Shown here piece by piece: positions 9,851-19,237 of a DNA stretch of 64,000 nucleotides. The stretch comes from Lachnospira eligens (lineage in GTDB: Bacteria > Bacillota > Clostridia > Lachnospirales > Lachnospiraceae). Location: NCBI RefSeq assembly GCF_009680455.1, contig NZ_WKRD01000001.1, forward strand, positions 331,752 to 395,751. Reading direction: 5' to 3'. Under the pieces are notes generated by a model. That model ran no database searches and was not told where the DNA came from. It was given only the letters and a program-made list of their open reading frames with translations. The number at the start of each line of letters is the position of its first letter. The first letter of the stretch is position 1. The position numbers were made by a program, and so were the translations under genes.

Positions 9851-10474
9851 CTATTTTTTCTTTCTGGAAGATTTTGTCTTAGACGGCTTCTGCACAGAAT
9901 ATCCGAACTTACCTATGAAATCACCAAGTCCATAATATCTTCCATGCGAATATGCGATAAGGTCTGCGTCTGACAAATGCAGTGTTCCCTTCTCGTCTAA
10001 CAGGCTTTCATCTACATTTACAGCCATAACCTCTGCTATAAACATATCGTGGCTTCCAAGCTCTAACACCTGCTTTACCTTGCATTCGATATTGACAGGG
10101 CTTTCTGCAATTGCCGGAGCTTCAATCTTAACTGACGGCGCTGCTGTAAGATGCATATCTGCAAATTTGTCAACGTCCCTGCCCGATTTTACTCCACAAT
10201 AATCAGTGGCTCTTGTAAGCTTTCTTGTTGTAAGATTAATAACGAATTCCCCTGTTTCCTTAATAATGTCATGGCTGTAGCGTTCTTTTCTTACTGATAT
10301 TGAAACCATCGCCGGATCAGAGCATACAGTTCCTGCCCATGCAACCGTGATAATATTAGGCTTCTCCCCTTTTCTTGCGCAGCTTACCATAACAGCAGGC
10401 ACAGGATAGAGCATATTGCCAGCCCTCCATGTCTGCTTCTTAGCTTTCTCGTTCTTCTTTATCTTCTCACTCAT
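9851..10474 (-). CDS. Flavin reductase family protein (FMN-binding split barrel)
   Basis: A 207-residue protein of the flavoredoxin / flavin-reductase-like family. The opening MLYPVPAVMVSCARKGEKPN and the downstream NLTTRKLTRATDYCGVKSGR are characteristic of the clostridial group that binds FMN non-covalently. A lysine-rich C-terminal tail (KPSKTKSSRKKK) follows the domain. Its ATG overlaps the stop codon of the NUDIX gene (ATGA), indicating translational coupling in a three-gene operon (HD protein, NUDIX hydrolase, flavin reductase). The electron acceptor is unknown. Confidence 0.85.
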   Translation of the reverse strand: MSEKIKKNEKAKKQTWRAGNMLYPVPAVMVSCARKGEKPNIITVAWAGTVCSDPAMVSISVRKERYSHDIIKETGEFVINLTTRKLTRATDYCGVKSGRDVDKFADMHLTAAPSVKIEAPAIAESPVNIECKVKQVLELGSHDMFIAEVMAVNVDESLLDEKGTLHLSDADLIAYSHGRYYGLGDFIGKFGYSVQKPSKTKSSRKKK

Positions 10475-11163
10475 GCGTTAAGTGCCTCCTTAACATGATG
10501 GTATCCTTCCAGTATAATAGCCGCATGATCTGCTGCCAGCCCATCGCCGTTAACAACCTTATATGTGCGGTCCTTAAGGATACCTTTTCTATAGGTAACT
10601 TCCACTCTTGCACAGATATTAATATTCTTATCTGCATTGGACAGCCTGCACAGCCATTCTTCCTTAACAAGTGACTTATCCTCTGTCTTATTAACCAGTT
10701 CATCTGATATATCAAACCATCCGGCCTCTCTTGCATCATCACCAGCCTGAGCCTTCTGGCTGCCTTCATCTATCAATGCAACAAATGCTGTTGTAATAAT
10801 CCTTGTTCTTGGGTCACGGTCATAATCGCCATATGATTTAAGCTGTTCTGCTTCAATATCATGCAGACCAGTTTCCTCCTGAAGTTCTCTTAAAGCCGCA
10901 TCATAAAGATTCTCTTTAAACTCAACAAAGCCTCCCGGACACGCCCACAATCCAATACATGGATGATTTCCTCTTTTTATAAGAAGAATCCTCTTAACCT
11001 GTGAATCTTCCTTTGTAAATACAAGCGTATCCACAGTGTTGCATGGATTCTGATATTTATCAGGGTCGTATTTGTCAAGGAAAACAGCCAGACTATCACC
11101 AGCTTTATTAAGTTCTCCCGTTCCCACAAAACATTTATTCTGCTCTTCACTTAAATATTTCAT
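10471..11163 (-). CDS. NUDIX hydrolase
   Basis: A 230-residue NUDIX protein. The complete NUDIX box starts at the GG of CPGGFVEFKENLYDAALREL and ends in QEETGL, giving the metal-binding REXXEE pattern. The arrangement with a strand region before the box and an extra C-terminal segment resembles ADP-ribose or nucleoside-diphosphate-X hydrolases, but the substrate cannot be fixed. There is no visible C-terminal helix-turn-helix, so an NrtR-type regulator role is not supported. It overlaps both neighbours by four bases (ATGA). Confidence 0.88.
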   Translation of the reverse strand: MKYLSEEQNKCFVGTGELNKAGDSLAVFLDKYDPDKYQNPCNTVDTLVFTKEDSQVKRILLIKRGNHPCIGLWACPGGFVEFKENLYDAALRELQEETGLHDIEAEQLKSYGDYDRDPRTRIITTAFVALIDEGSQKAQAGDDAREAGWFDISDELVNKTEDKSLVKEEWLCRLSNADKNINICARVEVTYRKGILKDRTYKVVNGDGLAADHAAIILEGYHHVKEALNA

Positions 11164-11807
11164 CGTTTCTCTCCCTTACCTGCACCAAACCATTTAATTC
11201 TTGTATCCTTTGCTCCACAGAACTTCCTGTGTATGAAATCATCCAGCACCTCATTAAAGCTGCAGAATTTATCTACAAGTACAATAACAAATGTTTCTTT
11301 ATATTTTGGTGGTGTAACTGTCAATGGAAACATATGCTTTGCAATCATGTCTCCCTCTTTTTCTGTTATATCAAAATACTTTCCTGCATTCTTAAGTGCC
11401 TTTGTAGGATGCTCAAAACCATGAAGTCTCTCACCCTTCCCAGGCGAATACTTGTGCCAGTCGTACAGAAACAGGTCATGTAAAAGTCCTGCCTTAGCTC
11501 CTGCCTTCTCATCAAGATGTAATTTCTTGCACACAAGATAATTATAATAAGAAACATGTACGCTGTGCCCGAAAAGGCTTGTACGTCCATGATGCGAATA
11601 TTTCTTCATACTCTGTATCACATCATCTGAAAACATCTTATTCATCCTGTTCTTATATTCCCTGCCAGACTCATTCTGCTTAATGTGTCCTAACTTATAT
11701 CTATTACATATCCTGTCTATCGCATTAGAATATTCATCCTTCTTAATTCTCACCTTGTATACCGGTCTAATGCTTCTTCCTTTGTAAGAATTAATCTTAA
11801 CTGACAT
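11160..11807 (-). CDS. HD-domain phosphohydrolase-like protein
   Basis: A protein of about 215 residues with an HD-type metal site: His in GRTSLFGHSVHVSYYNY, the HD pair in AGLLHDLFLYDW, a later His (HGFEHP) and Asp (VLVDKF). Such proteins hydrolyse phosphate esters or nucleotides; the substrate is unknown. Two starts are possible: an ATG at 11819 directly against AGGA, and one at 11807 with GGAG six bases upstream, which is preferred. First gene of the HD-NUDIX-flavin reductase operon. Confidence 0.8.
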   Translation of the reverse strand: MSVKINSYKGRSIRPVYKVRIKKDEYSNAIDRICNRYKLGHIKQNESGREYKNRMNKMFSDDVIQSMKKYSHHGRTSLFGHSVHVSYYNYLVCKKLHLDEKAGAKAGLLHDLFLYDWHKYSPGKGERLHGFEHPTKALKNAGKYFDITEKEGDMIAKHMFPLTVTPPKYKETFVIVLVDKFCSFNEVLDDFIHRKFCGAKDTRIKWFGAGKGEKR

Positions 11808-12027
11808 ATATTTCTCCATTCCTGCCTGCCCACACAGGCACGCAAACTTGTGTATACGAAATTAAAAATACCCGGAAAGAATTATATCATAAATGCCTGT
11901 ACATTTGCATAAATATAATTATTAATATATTCAACATTTAAGTTGTATGATTATAGAAATTGTGCTAAACTATGCACATAATCACTTGCATTTTTATGCA
12001 GAAATATGATTCGGAGGAGAATATAAT

Positions 12028-13251
12028 ATGGATGGTAATGTTATAGTTGGACAGTCAGGAGGACCTACTTCTGTTATCAACTCAAGTCTTGCTGGGGTAT
12101 ATAAGACAGCCATAGACAGAGGAGCTAAGAAAGTTTATGGTATGCTCCACGGTATTAAGGGACTTCTTGATGGTCAGTATGTTGACCTTTCAGAGAAGAT
12201 TAACTCTACAATGGATATCGATTTATTAAAGAGAACACCTTCATCTTATCTTGGTTCATGCAGGTACAAGCTCCCTGAGATAAGCGAAGACAGAGAAACA
12301 TTTGATAAGATTTTCAAGATTCTTGATGATCTTGATATCAAATATTTCTTCTATATTGGTGGTAACGACTCAATGGATACTATCAAGAAGTTATCTGATT
12401 ACGCAATCGTTACCGGAAGCGATATTAAATTCATGGGTGTACCTAAGACTATTGATAATGACTTAGCTGTTACAGACCACACACCAGGATTTGGTTCTGC
12501 TGCCAAGTTTATCGCAGCTACTATGAAGGAAATCATCAGAGATGGTCTTGTATATGATTATCCTACAGTTACTATTGTAGAGATTATGGGACGTAACGCT
12601 GGATGGCTTACAGCCGCTGCTGCTCTTGCAAAGAGTGATGACTGCGAAGGTGTAGACCTTATCTACCTTCCAGAGAAAGTATTTGATATCGACCATTTCA
12701 TGGCAAGAGTTAAAGAAATTGCAGCTAAGGGCCGTTCAATGGTTATCGCTGTTTCAGAAGGTATTAAGGTTGCTGACGGAAGATATGTATTCGAGCTTTC
12801 AGAGCATGTAGAGTTCGTAGATGCATTTGGCCACAAGCAGCTTGCTGGTTCAGCTAAATTCCTTGCTAACAAAATTGGTGCTGAACTTGGCATCAAGACT
12901 CGTGCTATCGAGCTTTCAACACTTCAGCGTTGTGCAGCTCATATGACAAGCCGTACAGATATCACAGAAGCATACAACGTTGGTGGTGCTGCTGTTAAGG
13001 CTGCATTTGAAGGCGAGACAGGTAAGGTTGTCGTTCTTAAGAGAGTTTCTGATGACCCATATATGTGCATCACAGAGACTAACGATGTTCACCAGATTGC
13101 TAACATCGAGAAGAAAGTTCCTCTTGAGTGGATTACAGATGATGACTTCGTAACAGACGACCTCATCCACTACATCAGACCACTTATCCAGGCTGAGCTT
13201 TCACCAATCATGGTAGACGGTCTTCCAAGACATCTTAATATTAATTCATAA
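12028..13251 (+). CDS. pfp: 6-phosphofructokinase, PPi-type
   Basis: A 407-residue PFKA-superfamily enzyme phosphorylating fructose 6-phosphate in glycolysis. The donor-site signatures are of the pyrophosphate type: GGNDSMDT has Asp where ATP enzymes have Gly, and PKTIDND has Lys where ATP enzymes have Gly (PGTIDND). GQSGGPTSVINSS is the N-terminal phosphate loop and MGRNAGW the sugar-phosphate motif. GGAGGAG precedes the ATG. A paralogue lies at 17559-18788. Transcribed alone on the plus strand, ending at a strong terminator. Confidence 0.92.
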   Translation: MDGNVIVGQSGGPTSVINSSLAGVYKTAIDRGAKKVYGMLHGIKGLLDGQYVDLSEKINSTMDIDLLKRTPSSYLGSCRYKLPEISEDRETFDKIFKILDDLDIKYFFYIGGNDSMDTIKKLSDYAIVTGSDIKFMGVPKTIDNDLAVTDHTPGFGSAAKFIAATMKEIIRDGLVYDYPTVTIVEIMGRNAGWLTAAAALAKSDDCEGVDLIYLPEKVFDIDHFMARVKEIAAKGRSMVIAVSEGIKVADGRYVFELSEHVEFVDAFGHKQLAGSAKFLANKIGAELGIKTRAIELSTLQRCAAHMTSRTDITEAYNVGGAAVKAAFEGETGKVVVLKRVSDDPYMCITETNDVHQIANIEKKVPLEWITDDDFVTDDLIHYIRPLIQAELSPIMVDGLPRHLNINS

Positions 13252-13268
13252 TAATATTATTACATAAC

Positions 13269-13305
13269 AAAAAGCAGGTAGGGAATTTCCTCACCTGCTT
13301 TTTTG
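13269..13305. terminator. Bidirectional terminator between pfp and the ABC exporter
   Basis: AAAAAGCAGGTAGGG and the complementary CACCTGCTTTTTT form a stem with A and T runs on either side, so it can serve both the plus-strand pfp and the minus-strand exporter operon. Confidence 0.88.
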
Positions 13306-13314
13306 TTTCTGTCT

Positions 13315-15213
13315 CTACGCTGATATGCTCTTACCAGTATACAACTGATAATATCTGCCCTTCTCTTCCATGAGCTGGTCGTGTGTTCCACGCTCGATAA
13401 TTCTTCCCTGTTCCATAACCATAATACAGTCTGCATTGCGGACTGTAGAAAGTCTGTGTGCAATAACAAATGATGTTCTTCCTGACATAAGCGCATCCAT
13501 ACCCTTCTGGACAAGTCGCTCTGTTCTTGTATCAATAGATGAAGTAGCTTCATCAAGAATAAGTACAGGTGGGTCTGCTACCGCTGCTCTTGCAATTGCA
13601 AGAAGCTGTCTCTGTCCCTGGCTTAAATTAGCACCTCCGCCATGAAGCACAGTGTTATAGCCATCAGGAAGTCTCTTGATGAATCCGTCAGCATTGGCAA
13701 GTCTTGCTGCTGCGATGCATTCCTCATCACTCGCCTCAAGTCTTCCGTATCTGATATTATCCATGATTGTACCCGTAAATAGGTTAGTATCCTGAAGAAC
13801 GATACCAAGGCTTCGTCTTAAATCATTTTTCTTAATATTGTTGATGTTAATTCCATCATATCTGATCTTACCATCCTGAATATCATAGAACCTGTTGATA
13901 AGATTAGTAATTGTAGTTTTTCCTGCTCCGGTACTTCCGACAAATGCAATCTTCTGTCCCGGTGTAGCATACATTTTAATATCGTGAAGTACCATTTTGT
14001 CCGGATTATAGCCAAAGTCAACTCTGTCAAATGTTACATCACCAGCAAGTCTTGTGTACTCTGCACTGTTACCATCCTTTGCAGGCTTCTTCCAAGCCCA
14101 CATCTCAGTATTTTCTTTAGTCTCAATAAGCTCATTGTTCTTGTTGTATCTTACATTTACAAGCTCAACGAAACCTTCGTCAACCTCCGGCTTCTCGTCA
14201 CATAACTCAAATACTCTTCCGGCACCAGCCATCGCCATAACGATACTGCTCACCTGCTGGCTTATCTGGGTTACAGGCTGTGTAAAGCTCTTGTTAAGAC
14301 TTAAGAAAGCAACAAGTGTACCAATTGTAAGTCCTGAAAAATCACTCAGAGCAAGAATACCACCAACTATTGCACATAATACATAGCTGATATTACCTAT
14401 ATTACCATTAACAGGCATTGTGATATTAGCAACCTTGTTAGCGTTATTGGCACTCTCACGAAGCCTGTTGTTAATCTCCTTAAACTGCTCAATACTCTTA
14501 TCCTCGTGGCAGAACACCTTGACAACCTTCTGTCCTTCCATCATTTCCTCGATATAAGCATTAACCTTACCGATATCCTTCTGCTGCTCAACGAAATATT
14601 TTCCGGAAAGTGCACTCAGCTTAGAAGTTACATAAAGCATAATAACAACCATCACAACCGATACGATTGTAAGCGGAATATCAAGCACAATCATACTTAC
14701 AAATGTAGATACAAGTGTAATGCATGAATTGATAACCTGAGGTATACTCTGACTTATAAGCTGTCTTAATGTGTCAATATCGTTAGTATATACTGACATG
14801 ATATCGCCGTGTGCATGAGTATCAAAATACTTAATAGGAAGTGACTCCATATTAGTAAACAGCTCTAATCTCAACTTCTTTAAAGTTCCCTGACCAACAT
14901 TTACCATAATTCTGTTGTAGCAATATGAACATAATACACCGACCATAAGAACTGCAGCGAGCTTGATAAGTGCGCCTGCAAGCGGTGCATAATCATGTAC
15001 TGCTGACTGTGTCAGCGGAATAATATAACTGTCAATAAGCTTCTGGATAAACAGCGTTGCTATCAGTGTTGTAAGCGCTGAAACAAGAATACACACAAGC
15101 ACTGCTATACACGAAAACTTGTAATTCTTTAAAATATATCCAAGCAGCCTCTTCATAAGAGGAAGTGGATTTTCTTTATTCTTTTTATTCTTCATATCAA
15201 TATTCTTATCCAT
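13315..15213 (-). CDS. ABC exporter half-transporter, canonical ATPase
   Basis: A 632-residue type I exporter subunit: six predicted membrane helices in the first ~340 residues, an insert of about 50 residues before the ATPase (around WAWKKPAKDGNSAEY), then a nucleotide-binding domain with Walker A (VGSTGAGKTT), signature NLSQGQRQ, Walker B LILDEATS with the catalytic Glu, and switch His (IAHRLS). The start at 15213 has GGAGG six bases upstream. It lies 10 bases after the partner gene. Together they should form a heterodimeric exporter for drugs, peptides or lipids. The upstream MarR gene is the probable regulator. Confidence 0.92.
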   Translation of the reverse strand: MDKNIDMKNKKNKENPLPLMKRLLGYILKNYKFSCIAVLVCILVSALTTLIATLFIQKLIDSYIIPLTQSAVHDYAPLAGALIKLAAVLMVGVLCSYCYNRIMVNVGQGTLKKLRLELFTNMESLPIKYFDTHAHGDIMSVYTNDIDTLRQLISQSIPQVINSCITLVSTFVSMIVLDIPLTIVSVVMVVIMLYVTSKLSALSGKYFVEQQKDIGKVNAYIEEMMEGQKVVKVFCHEDKSIEQFKEINNRLRESANNANKVANITMPVNGNIGNISYVLCAIVGGILALSDFSGLTIGTLVAFLSLNKSFTQPVTQISQQVSSIVMAMAGAGRVFELCDEKPEVDEGFVELVNVRYNKNNELIETKENTEMWAWKKPAKDGNSAEYTRLAGDVTFDRVDFGYNPDKMVLHDIKMYATPGQKIAFVGSTGAGKTTITNLINRFYDIQDGKIRYDGININNIKKNDLRRSLGIVLQDTNLFTGTIMDNIRYGRLEASDEECIAAARLANADGFIKRLPDGYNTVLHGGGANLSQGQRQLLAIARAAVADPPVLILDEATSSIDTRTERLVQKGMDALMSGRTSFVIAHRLSTVRNADCIMVMEQGRIIERGTHDQLMEEKGRYYQLYTGKSISA

Positions 15214-15223
15214 ATGCTGCCTC

Positions 15224-16969
15224 CTATTCTCCTGCCTCGTCAAAATCACCGCCGCCCTGTGTCTGGACCTCGTAGATTTCGCGGTAAACCTTATTGTTCT
15301 CAACAAGATTTTCATGAGTATCAAAACCACTCACACAGCCATTCTCAAGCACCAATATTCTGTCTGCGTCCTGAATACTTGAAATTCTCTGTGATACGAT
15401 AATCTTGGTAGTTCCTGGTATCTTTGTTGCAAATGCTTTCTTAATCTTAGCGTCTGTGGCTGTATCAACAGCACTTGTTGAATCATCAAGAATAAGAACC
15501 TTAGGATGCTTAAGCAGTGCTCTTGCAATACAGAGTCTCTGTCTCTGTCCACCGGAAACATTGCTTCCCCCCTGCTCAATCCATGTATTGTATTTGTCAG
15601 GCATTCTCTCAATGAATTCATCTGCACAGGCCTGACGGCAGGCTTCTATGCAATCCTCCTCACACGCATTTTCATCGCCCCATCTCAAATTATCAAGAAT
15701 AGTTCCTGAGAAAAGCACATTTTTCTGAAGAACAACTGAAACCTCATTACGAAGGGTTTCAAGGTCATAGTCTCTTACATCAATTCCGCCTACACATACG
15801 GAACCGTCCTTAACATCATACAGACGGCTTATCAGATTAACGAAGCTTGATTTACCACAACCAGTTCCGCCGATAATACCGATTGTCTCACCCGCATTTA
15901 TATGGATATCTATATCTTCAAGGGCATCCTTGTCGCTGTCCTTCTTGTATGTGAAGTTCACATGGTTGAAATCAATTCTTCCATCAGGTACTTCCATCAC
16001 CGGATTCTCAGGATTAGTTATATCTGCCTTCTCGTTAAGAACCTCAGCAATTCGTCTTGCACTCGCTGCACTCATTGATACCATAACAAATATCATAGAA
16101 AGCATCATAAGTGCCATCATCATGCTCATTACATAGCTGAACATTGATGTCAGATTACCCGTTGTCATAGTTCCATCTGTAATAAAATGTGCCGCAAACC
16201 ACGAAAGCGCAATAATACTTCCATATATAACAAACATCATAATAGGATTGTTGAAAGCAAGCCATGATTCTGCCTTAACAAATATCTTATAAAGATTCTC
16301 GGCAGCCTTACTGAATTTCTTATTCTCATGGTCTTCTCTTACAAATGCTTTGACAACTCTGATTCCTGTGATATTCTCCTGGACACTTGCATTTAAATCA
16401 TCATATTTGGCAAAACCTTCTGTGAATATTGGAGTCACCTTATATATAATAAAGAAAAGTACAAACCCAAGAAAAATAAGCGCACCTAAGAATATAAGAC
16501 TTAATGTAGGATTGATAACAAAACACATAACCATACTACATATCATCATAAGTGGTGCTCTTACTGCAATTCTTAAAATCATCTGATATGCATTCTGCAC
16601 ATTTGTAACATCAGTAGTCATACGGGTAATAAGACCTGCTGTGCTGTATTTGTCTATATTAGAAAATGCGAAGTTCTGGATATTCGAATAGATTCCCTCT
16701 CTTAAGTTACATGCAAATCCGGTAGAGGCCAAAGCCGCATATTTTCCTGCCTGAATTCCAGCAAACAGACTTATAAATGCAAGCACAAGCATAAGTCCGC
16801 CATACATTAACACCTTGCTCATGTCTCCCGCCTGAATACCCTTATCGATAATACTTGCCGTAACAAACGGAATAAGTATCTCCATAAGAACTTCAACAAT
16901 TATATATATTGGCGTCTTTATCGAGACTCTTTTATACTCACCAATATATGCCGATAAAGTTTTTAACAT
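15224..16969 (-). CDS. ABC exporter half-transporter, degenerate ATPase site
   Basis: A 581-residue type I exporter subunit with six membrane helices followed by the ATPase: Walker A (IGGTGCGKSSF), signature NVSGGQRQR, Walker B LILDDS where the catalytic Glu is replaced by Asp, and IVSQRIS where the switch His is replaced by Gln. These changes are typical of the non-catalytic half of heterodimeric exporters (TM287/288 or BmrCD type) and match the canonical partner just downstream. Its start overlaps the marR stop by seven bases. Confidence 0.92.
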   Translation of the reverse strand: MLKTLSAYIGEYKRVSIKTPIYIIVEVLMEILIPFVTASIIDKGIQAGDMSKVLMYGGLMLVLAFISLFAGIQAGKYAALASTGFACNLREGIYSNIQNFAFSNIDKYSTAGLITRMTTDVTNVQNAYQMILRIAVRAPLMMICSMVMCFVINPTLSLIFLGALIFLGFVLFFIIYKVTPIFTEGFAKYDDLNASVQENITGIRVVKAFVREDHENKKFSKAAENLYKIFVKAESWLAFNNPIMMFVIYGSIIALSWFAAHFITDGTMTTGNLTSMFSYVMSMMMALMMLSMIFVMVSMSAASARRIAEVLNEKADITNPENPVMEVPDGRIDFNHVNFTYKKDSDKDALEDIDIHINAGETIGIIGGTGCGKSSFVNLISRLYDVKDGSVCVGGIDVRDYDLETLRNEVSVVLQKNVLFSGTILDNLRWGDENACEEDCIEACRQACADEFIERMPDKYNTWIEQGGSNVSGGQRQRLCIARALLKHPKVLILDDSTSAVDTATDAKIKKAFATKIPGTTKIIVSQRISSIQDADRILVLENGCVSGFDTHENLVENNKVYREIYEVQTQGGGDFDEAGE

Positions 16970-17418
16970 TTCTTACACTTCCTTTCACAGTTATTCACAT
17001 CATCGTATACTTTTTGTAACAGACGGTGTAATTCTTCTTTTTCATCAGCAGAAAGCGCTGAAAGAAACCATTTTTCTTTGTCATGCATTGCCTTGCCTGC
17101 ATGAACGCACATGGCTCTGCCCTTGTCTGTTATTCTCACATGCTTGACTCTCTTATCTGAAGGGTCATAGAAGCTTTCTATCATCCCCTTCTTTTCAAGC
17201 CTTGCTGCTGTTCCCGCTATTGTCGCCTGGGCTACGCCAAAGTGCTTCTCTAGCTCCTTAAGCGTAATACATTCATCTTTAGTTTCATTAATTATCATAA
17301 GCATCTTAACCTGTGAAGATGTCATGTCATCTGCTCTTAACTCCTCATTGGCACATCTTCCAAGAATATCATTAAGACGCTTTATAAGTTCTCCACAATG
17401 GAGTGACTCTCGCTGCAT
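16963..17418 (-). CDS. MarR family transcriptional regulator
   Basis: A 151-residue winged-helix protein: the recognition region TLKELEKHFGVAQATIAGTA is followed by a wing (DPSDKRVKHVRITDKGR) and C-terminal dimerisation helices. It is the first gene of an operon with the two exporter halves and overlaps the first by seven bases, so it most likely represses the exporter in response to a ligand. A Cys-rich tail (CERKCKKC) is unusual and might bind metal or sense redox; that is speculation. AAGGGAG precedes the ATG. Confidence 0.88.
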   Translation of the reverse strand: MQRESLHCGELIKRLNDILGRCANEELRADDMTSSQVKMLMIINETKDECITLKELEKHFGVAQATIAGTAARLEKKGMIESFYDPSDKRVKHVRITDKGRAMCVHAGKAMHDKEKWFLSALSADEKEELHRLLQKVYDDVNNCERKCKKC

Positions 17419-17497
17419 ATCTGCTCCCTTCGTAACAAAACGACATACGAACCTGCCATTCTTTTAATAAAAATCTTAAGTCGCTTTGCTATATTAC

Positions 17498-17538
17498 AAA
17501 AATGACAGCACGCTGTCAATAGCATGCTGTCATTTTTA
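17498..17538 (-). terminator. Terminator after the second pfp gene
   Basis: AAATGACAGCACGC and GCATGCTGTCATTTTT form a long stem with one imperfect pair. The minus-strand T run gives termination after the gene ending at 17559. Confidence 0.85.
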
Positions 17539-17558
17539 TTTTTATTTAATATTTAATC

Positions 17559-18788
17559 TTATCTGTAATAAGCAGGCTTCAGATGAACCGGAACACCATC
17601 TGAGTATTCAGCAATATTAGTTCCCTGAATAAGTGGCCTTACATACTTAATATACTCATCAGAAATATCTGTTCCCTCTGCGGTTATCCACTCTGCTGGG
17701 AACTTCTTTTCCTTATTGCATATATCGTTCACATCTGCAAGTCCGTAATTAATCTCATATCCGTTAGTATCATCTCTTACAAACGTAATCATTTTTCCAG
17801 TTTCACCGTCAAGAGCTGCTACAACCGCTGCCTTTCCTGCTTTTTCGGCTTCATCAATATCTGTTGCTGAAGCAAGAAGTGATGAGCATCTCTGTGGAAG
17901 ATTAAGCTCAATACTTCTGCATTTGATTCCAAATTCTGCTTTAACATAATTTTCAAGATACTTTCCACAGCCTGTAAGCATCTTATGTCCAAAGCCATCA
18001 ACCGATGCCGCATCTGCATATTCACATATGAATCTGCCGTCTTTGTCCGCAATTCCTTCCGATACGCACACAACAACTGCAGTTTCCTGTTCAAGTGCCG
18101 CCTTAAGTGACTTCTTGAATTCTTCCATATCAAATGCATGCTCTGGCATATATATAAGATAAGGATTTCTGCTATACTCTGTTCTAGCAAGTACTGAGGC
18201 CGCTGTAACCCAGCCTGCATGCCTTCCCATAAGTTCAACAATTGTCACAGACGGATGTGCATAACATGTTGCGTCAAGTATAATTTCTTTTAATGTTGAA
18301 GCAACATATTTTGCAGTTGAACCATACCCTGGAGTATGATCTGTCATTACAAGATCATTATCAATTGTCTTAGGTACACCTATAAATCTAATGTCCGATT
18401 TCTTCAATAATGCCACTCTTGATAATTTTGACACTGTATCCATTGAATCATTGCCACCAATATAGAACACATATCCAATGTTCATCTGTGCAAATGTATC
18501 AAACAATTTATCATACACCTTATCCCCTAAATCTTCTGGAAGCATATACCTGCAACTTCCAAGAAAAGAAGCCGGTGTTATCTTTAATCTATCAATTGGC
18601 TCATTATCTGCCACTTCAGAAAGATTAATGAAATTGCCTGCCAGAAATCCCTCAATTCCATGCACCATGCCATACACAGTGCCAATCTTTTCCTTATTTC
18701 TAAGTCCTTCCTCAATCACTCCATATAATGATGAATTAATAACCGCTGTCGGTCCGCCTGACTGACCTACCAGAATATTCTTTAACAT
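17559..18788 (-). CDS. pfp: 6-phosphofructokinase, PPi-type paralogue
   Basis: A 409-residue protein related along its whole length to the pfp at 12028-13251, sharing GQSGGPT, GGNDSMDT (Asp at the donor-discriminating position), PKTIDND and MGRHAGW. It should also use pyrophosphate, though paralogues may differ in substrate (fructose 6-phosphate versus sedoheptulose 7-phosphate) or regulation. The start at 18788 has AGGAGG seven bases upstream. An upstream in-frame ATG at 18875 would add an 18-residue polyglutamine stretch encoded by a hexanucleotide repeat, but it has no ribosome site, so the repeat is read as untranslated leader. Confidence 0.88.
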   Translation of the reverse strand: MLKNILVGQSGGPTAVINSSLYGVIEEGLRNKEKIGTVYGMVHGIEGFLAGNFINLSEVADNEPIDRLKITPASFLGSCRYMLPEDLGDKVYDKLFDTFAQMNIGYVFYIGGNDSMDTVSKLSRVALLKKSDIRFIGVPKTIDNDLVMTDHTPGYGSTAKYVASTLKEIILDATCYAHPSVTIVELMGRHAGWVTAASVLARTEYSRNPYLIYMPEHAFDMEEFKKSLKAALEQETAVVVCVSEGIADKDGRFICEYADAASVDGFGHKMLTGCGKYLENYVKAEFGIKCRSIELNLPQRCSSLLASATDIDEAEKAGKAAVVAALDGETGKMITFVRDDTNGYEINYGLADVNDICNKEKKFPAEWITAEGTDISDEYIKYVRPLIQGTNIAEYSDGVPVHLKPAYYR

Positions 18789-18806
18789 ACTCATGCCTCC
18801 TATACC

Positions 18807-18862
<56 letters not shown>

Positions 18863-18930
18863 TAGATTGTATCATCTGTTGATTATTGATTGCAACATGA
18901 TACCTATCGGTAGTCGCATTTTTTATTTTC

Positions 18931-19115
18931 TTATAGGAACATTTCAGCCATTTTCTATCATTTAAGCTGTCTACACAGCAAAATGTTCCTATAAATTCTG
19001 TTTTTGAAAGTCATCTTATAGGTCTTTTTCTGCATTTTCACAACATTTTTTTCAAAATACACCTATTTTTCTCAAATTCCACCTATAAAGTTAACTTATT
19101 TTTAAATTTTATAGG
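18931..19115. repeat. Cluster of TTATAGG sites including a 14-bp inverted repeat
   Basis: TTATAGGAACATTT (18931-18944) has its exact reverse complement at 18981-18994. Further TTATAGG copies or close variants occur at 19016-19022, 19060-19067 (CACCTATT), 19080-19087 (CACCTATA) and 19109-19115. They fill the divergent intergenic region between pfp (minus) and dtd (plus), which suggests a regulator-binding array. No known regulator motif is recognised. Confidence 0.55.
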
Positions 19116-19177
19116 AAACGGCGGCTAAATCGGCAGACAGAAGATAAAACTCATATAATAATAATGTTCCTTAACAA

Positions 19178-19206
19178 GTTGACACATTTCCACTAAGCGT
19201 ATAATA
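19178..19206 (+). promoter_or_regulatory. Probable sigma-A promoter of dtd
   Basis: TTGACA at 19178-19183 is followed, about 16 bases later, by a TATAAT-like box about 30-35 bases ahead of the dtd start codon. Confidence 0.55.
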
Positions 19207-19237
19207 TTCAGTTATTCACACATTTAAGGAGTTTAAT

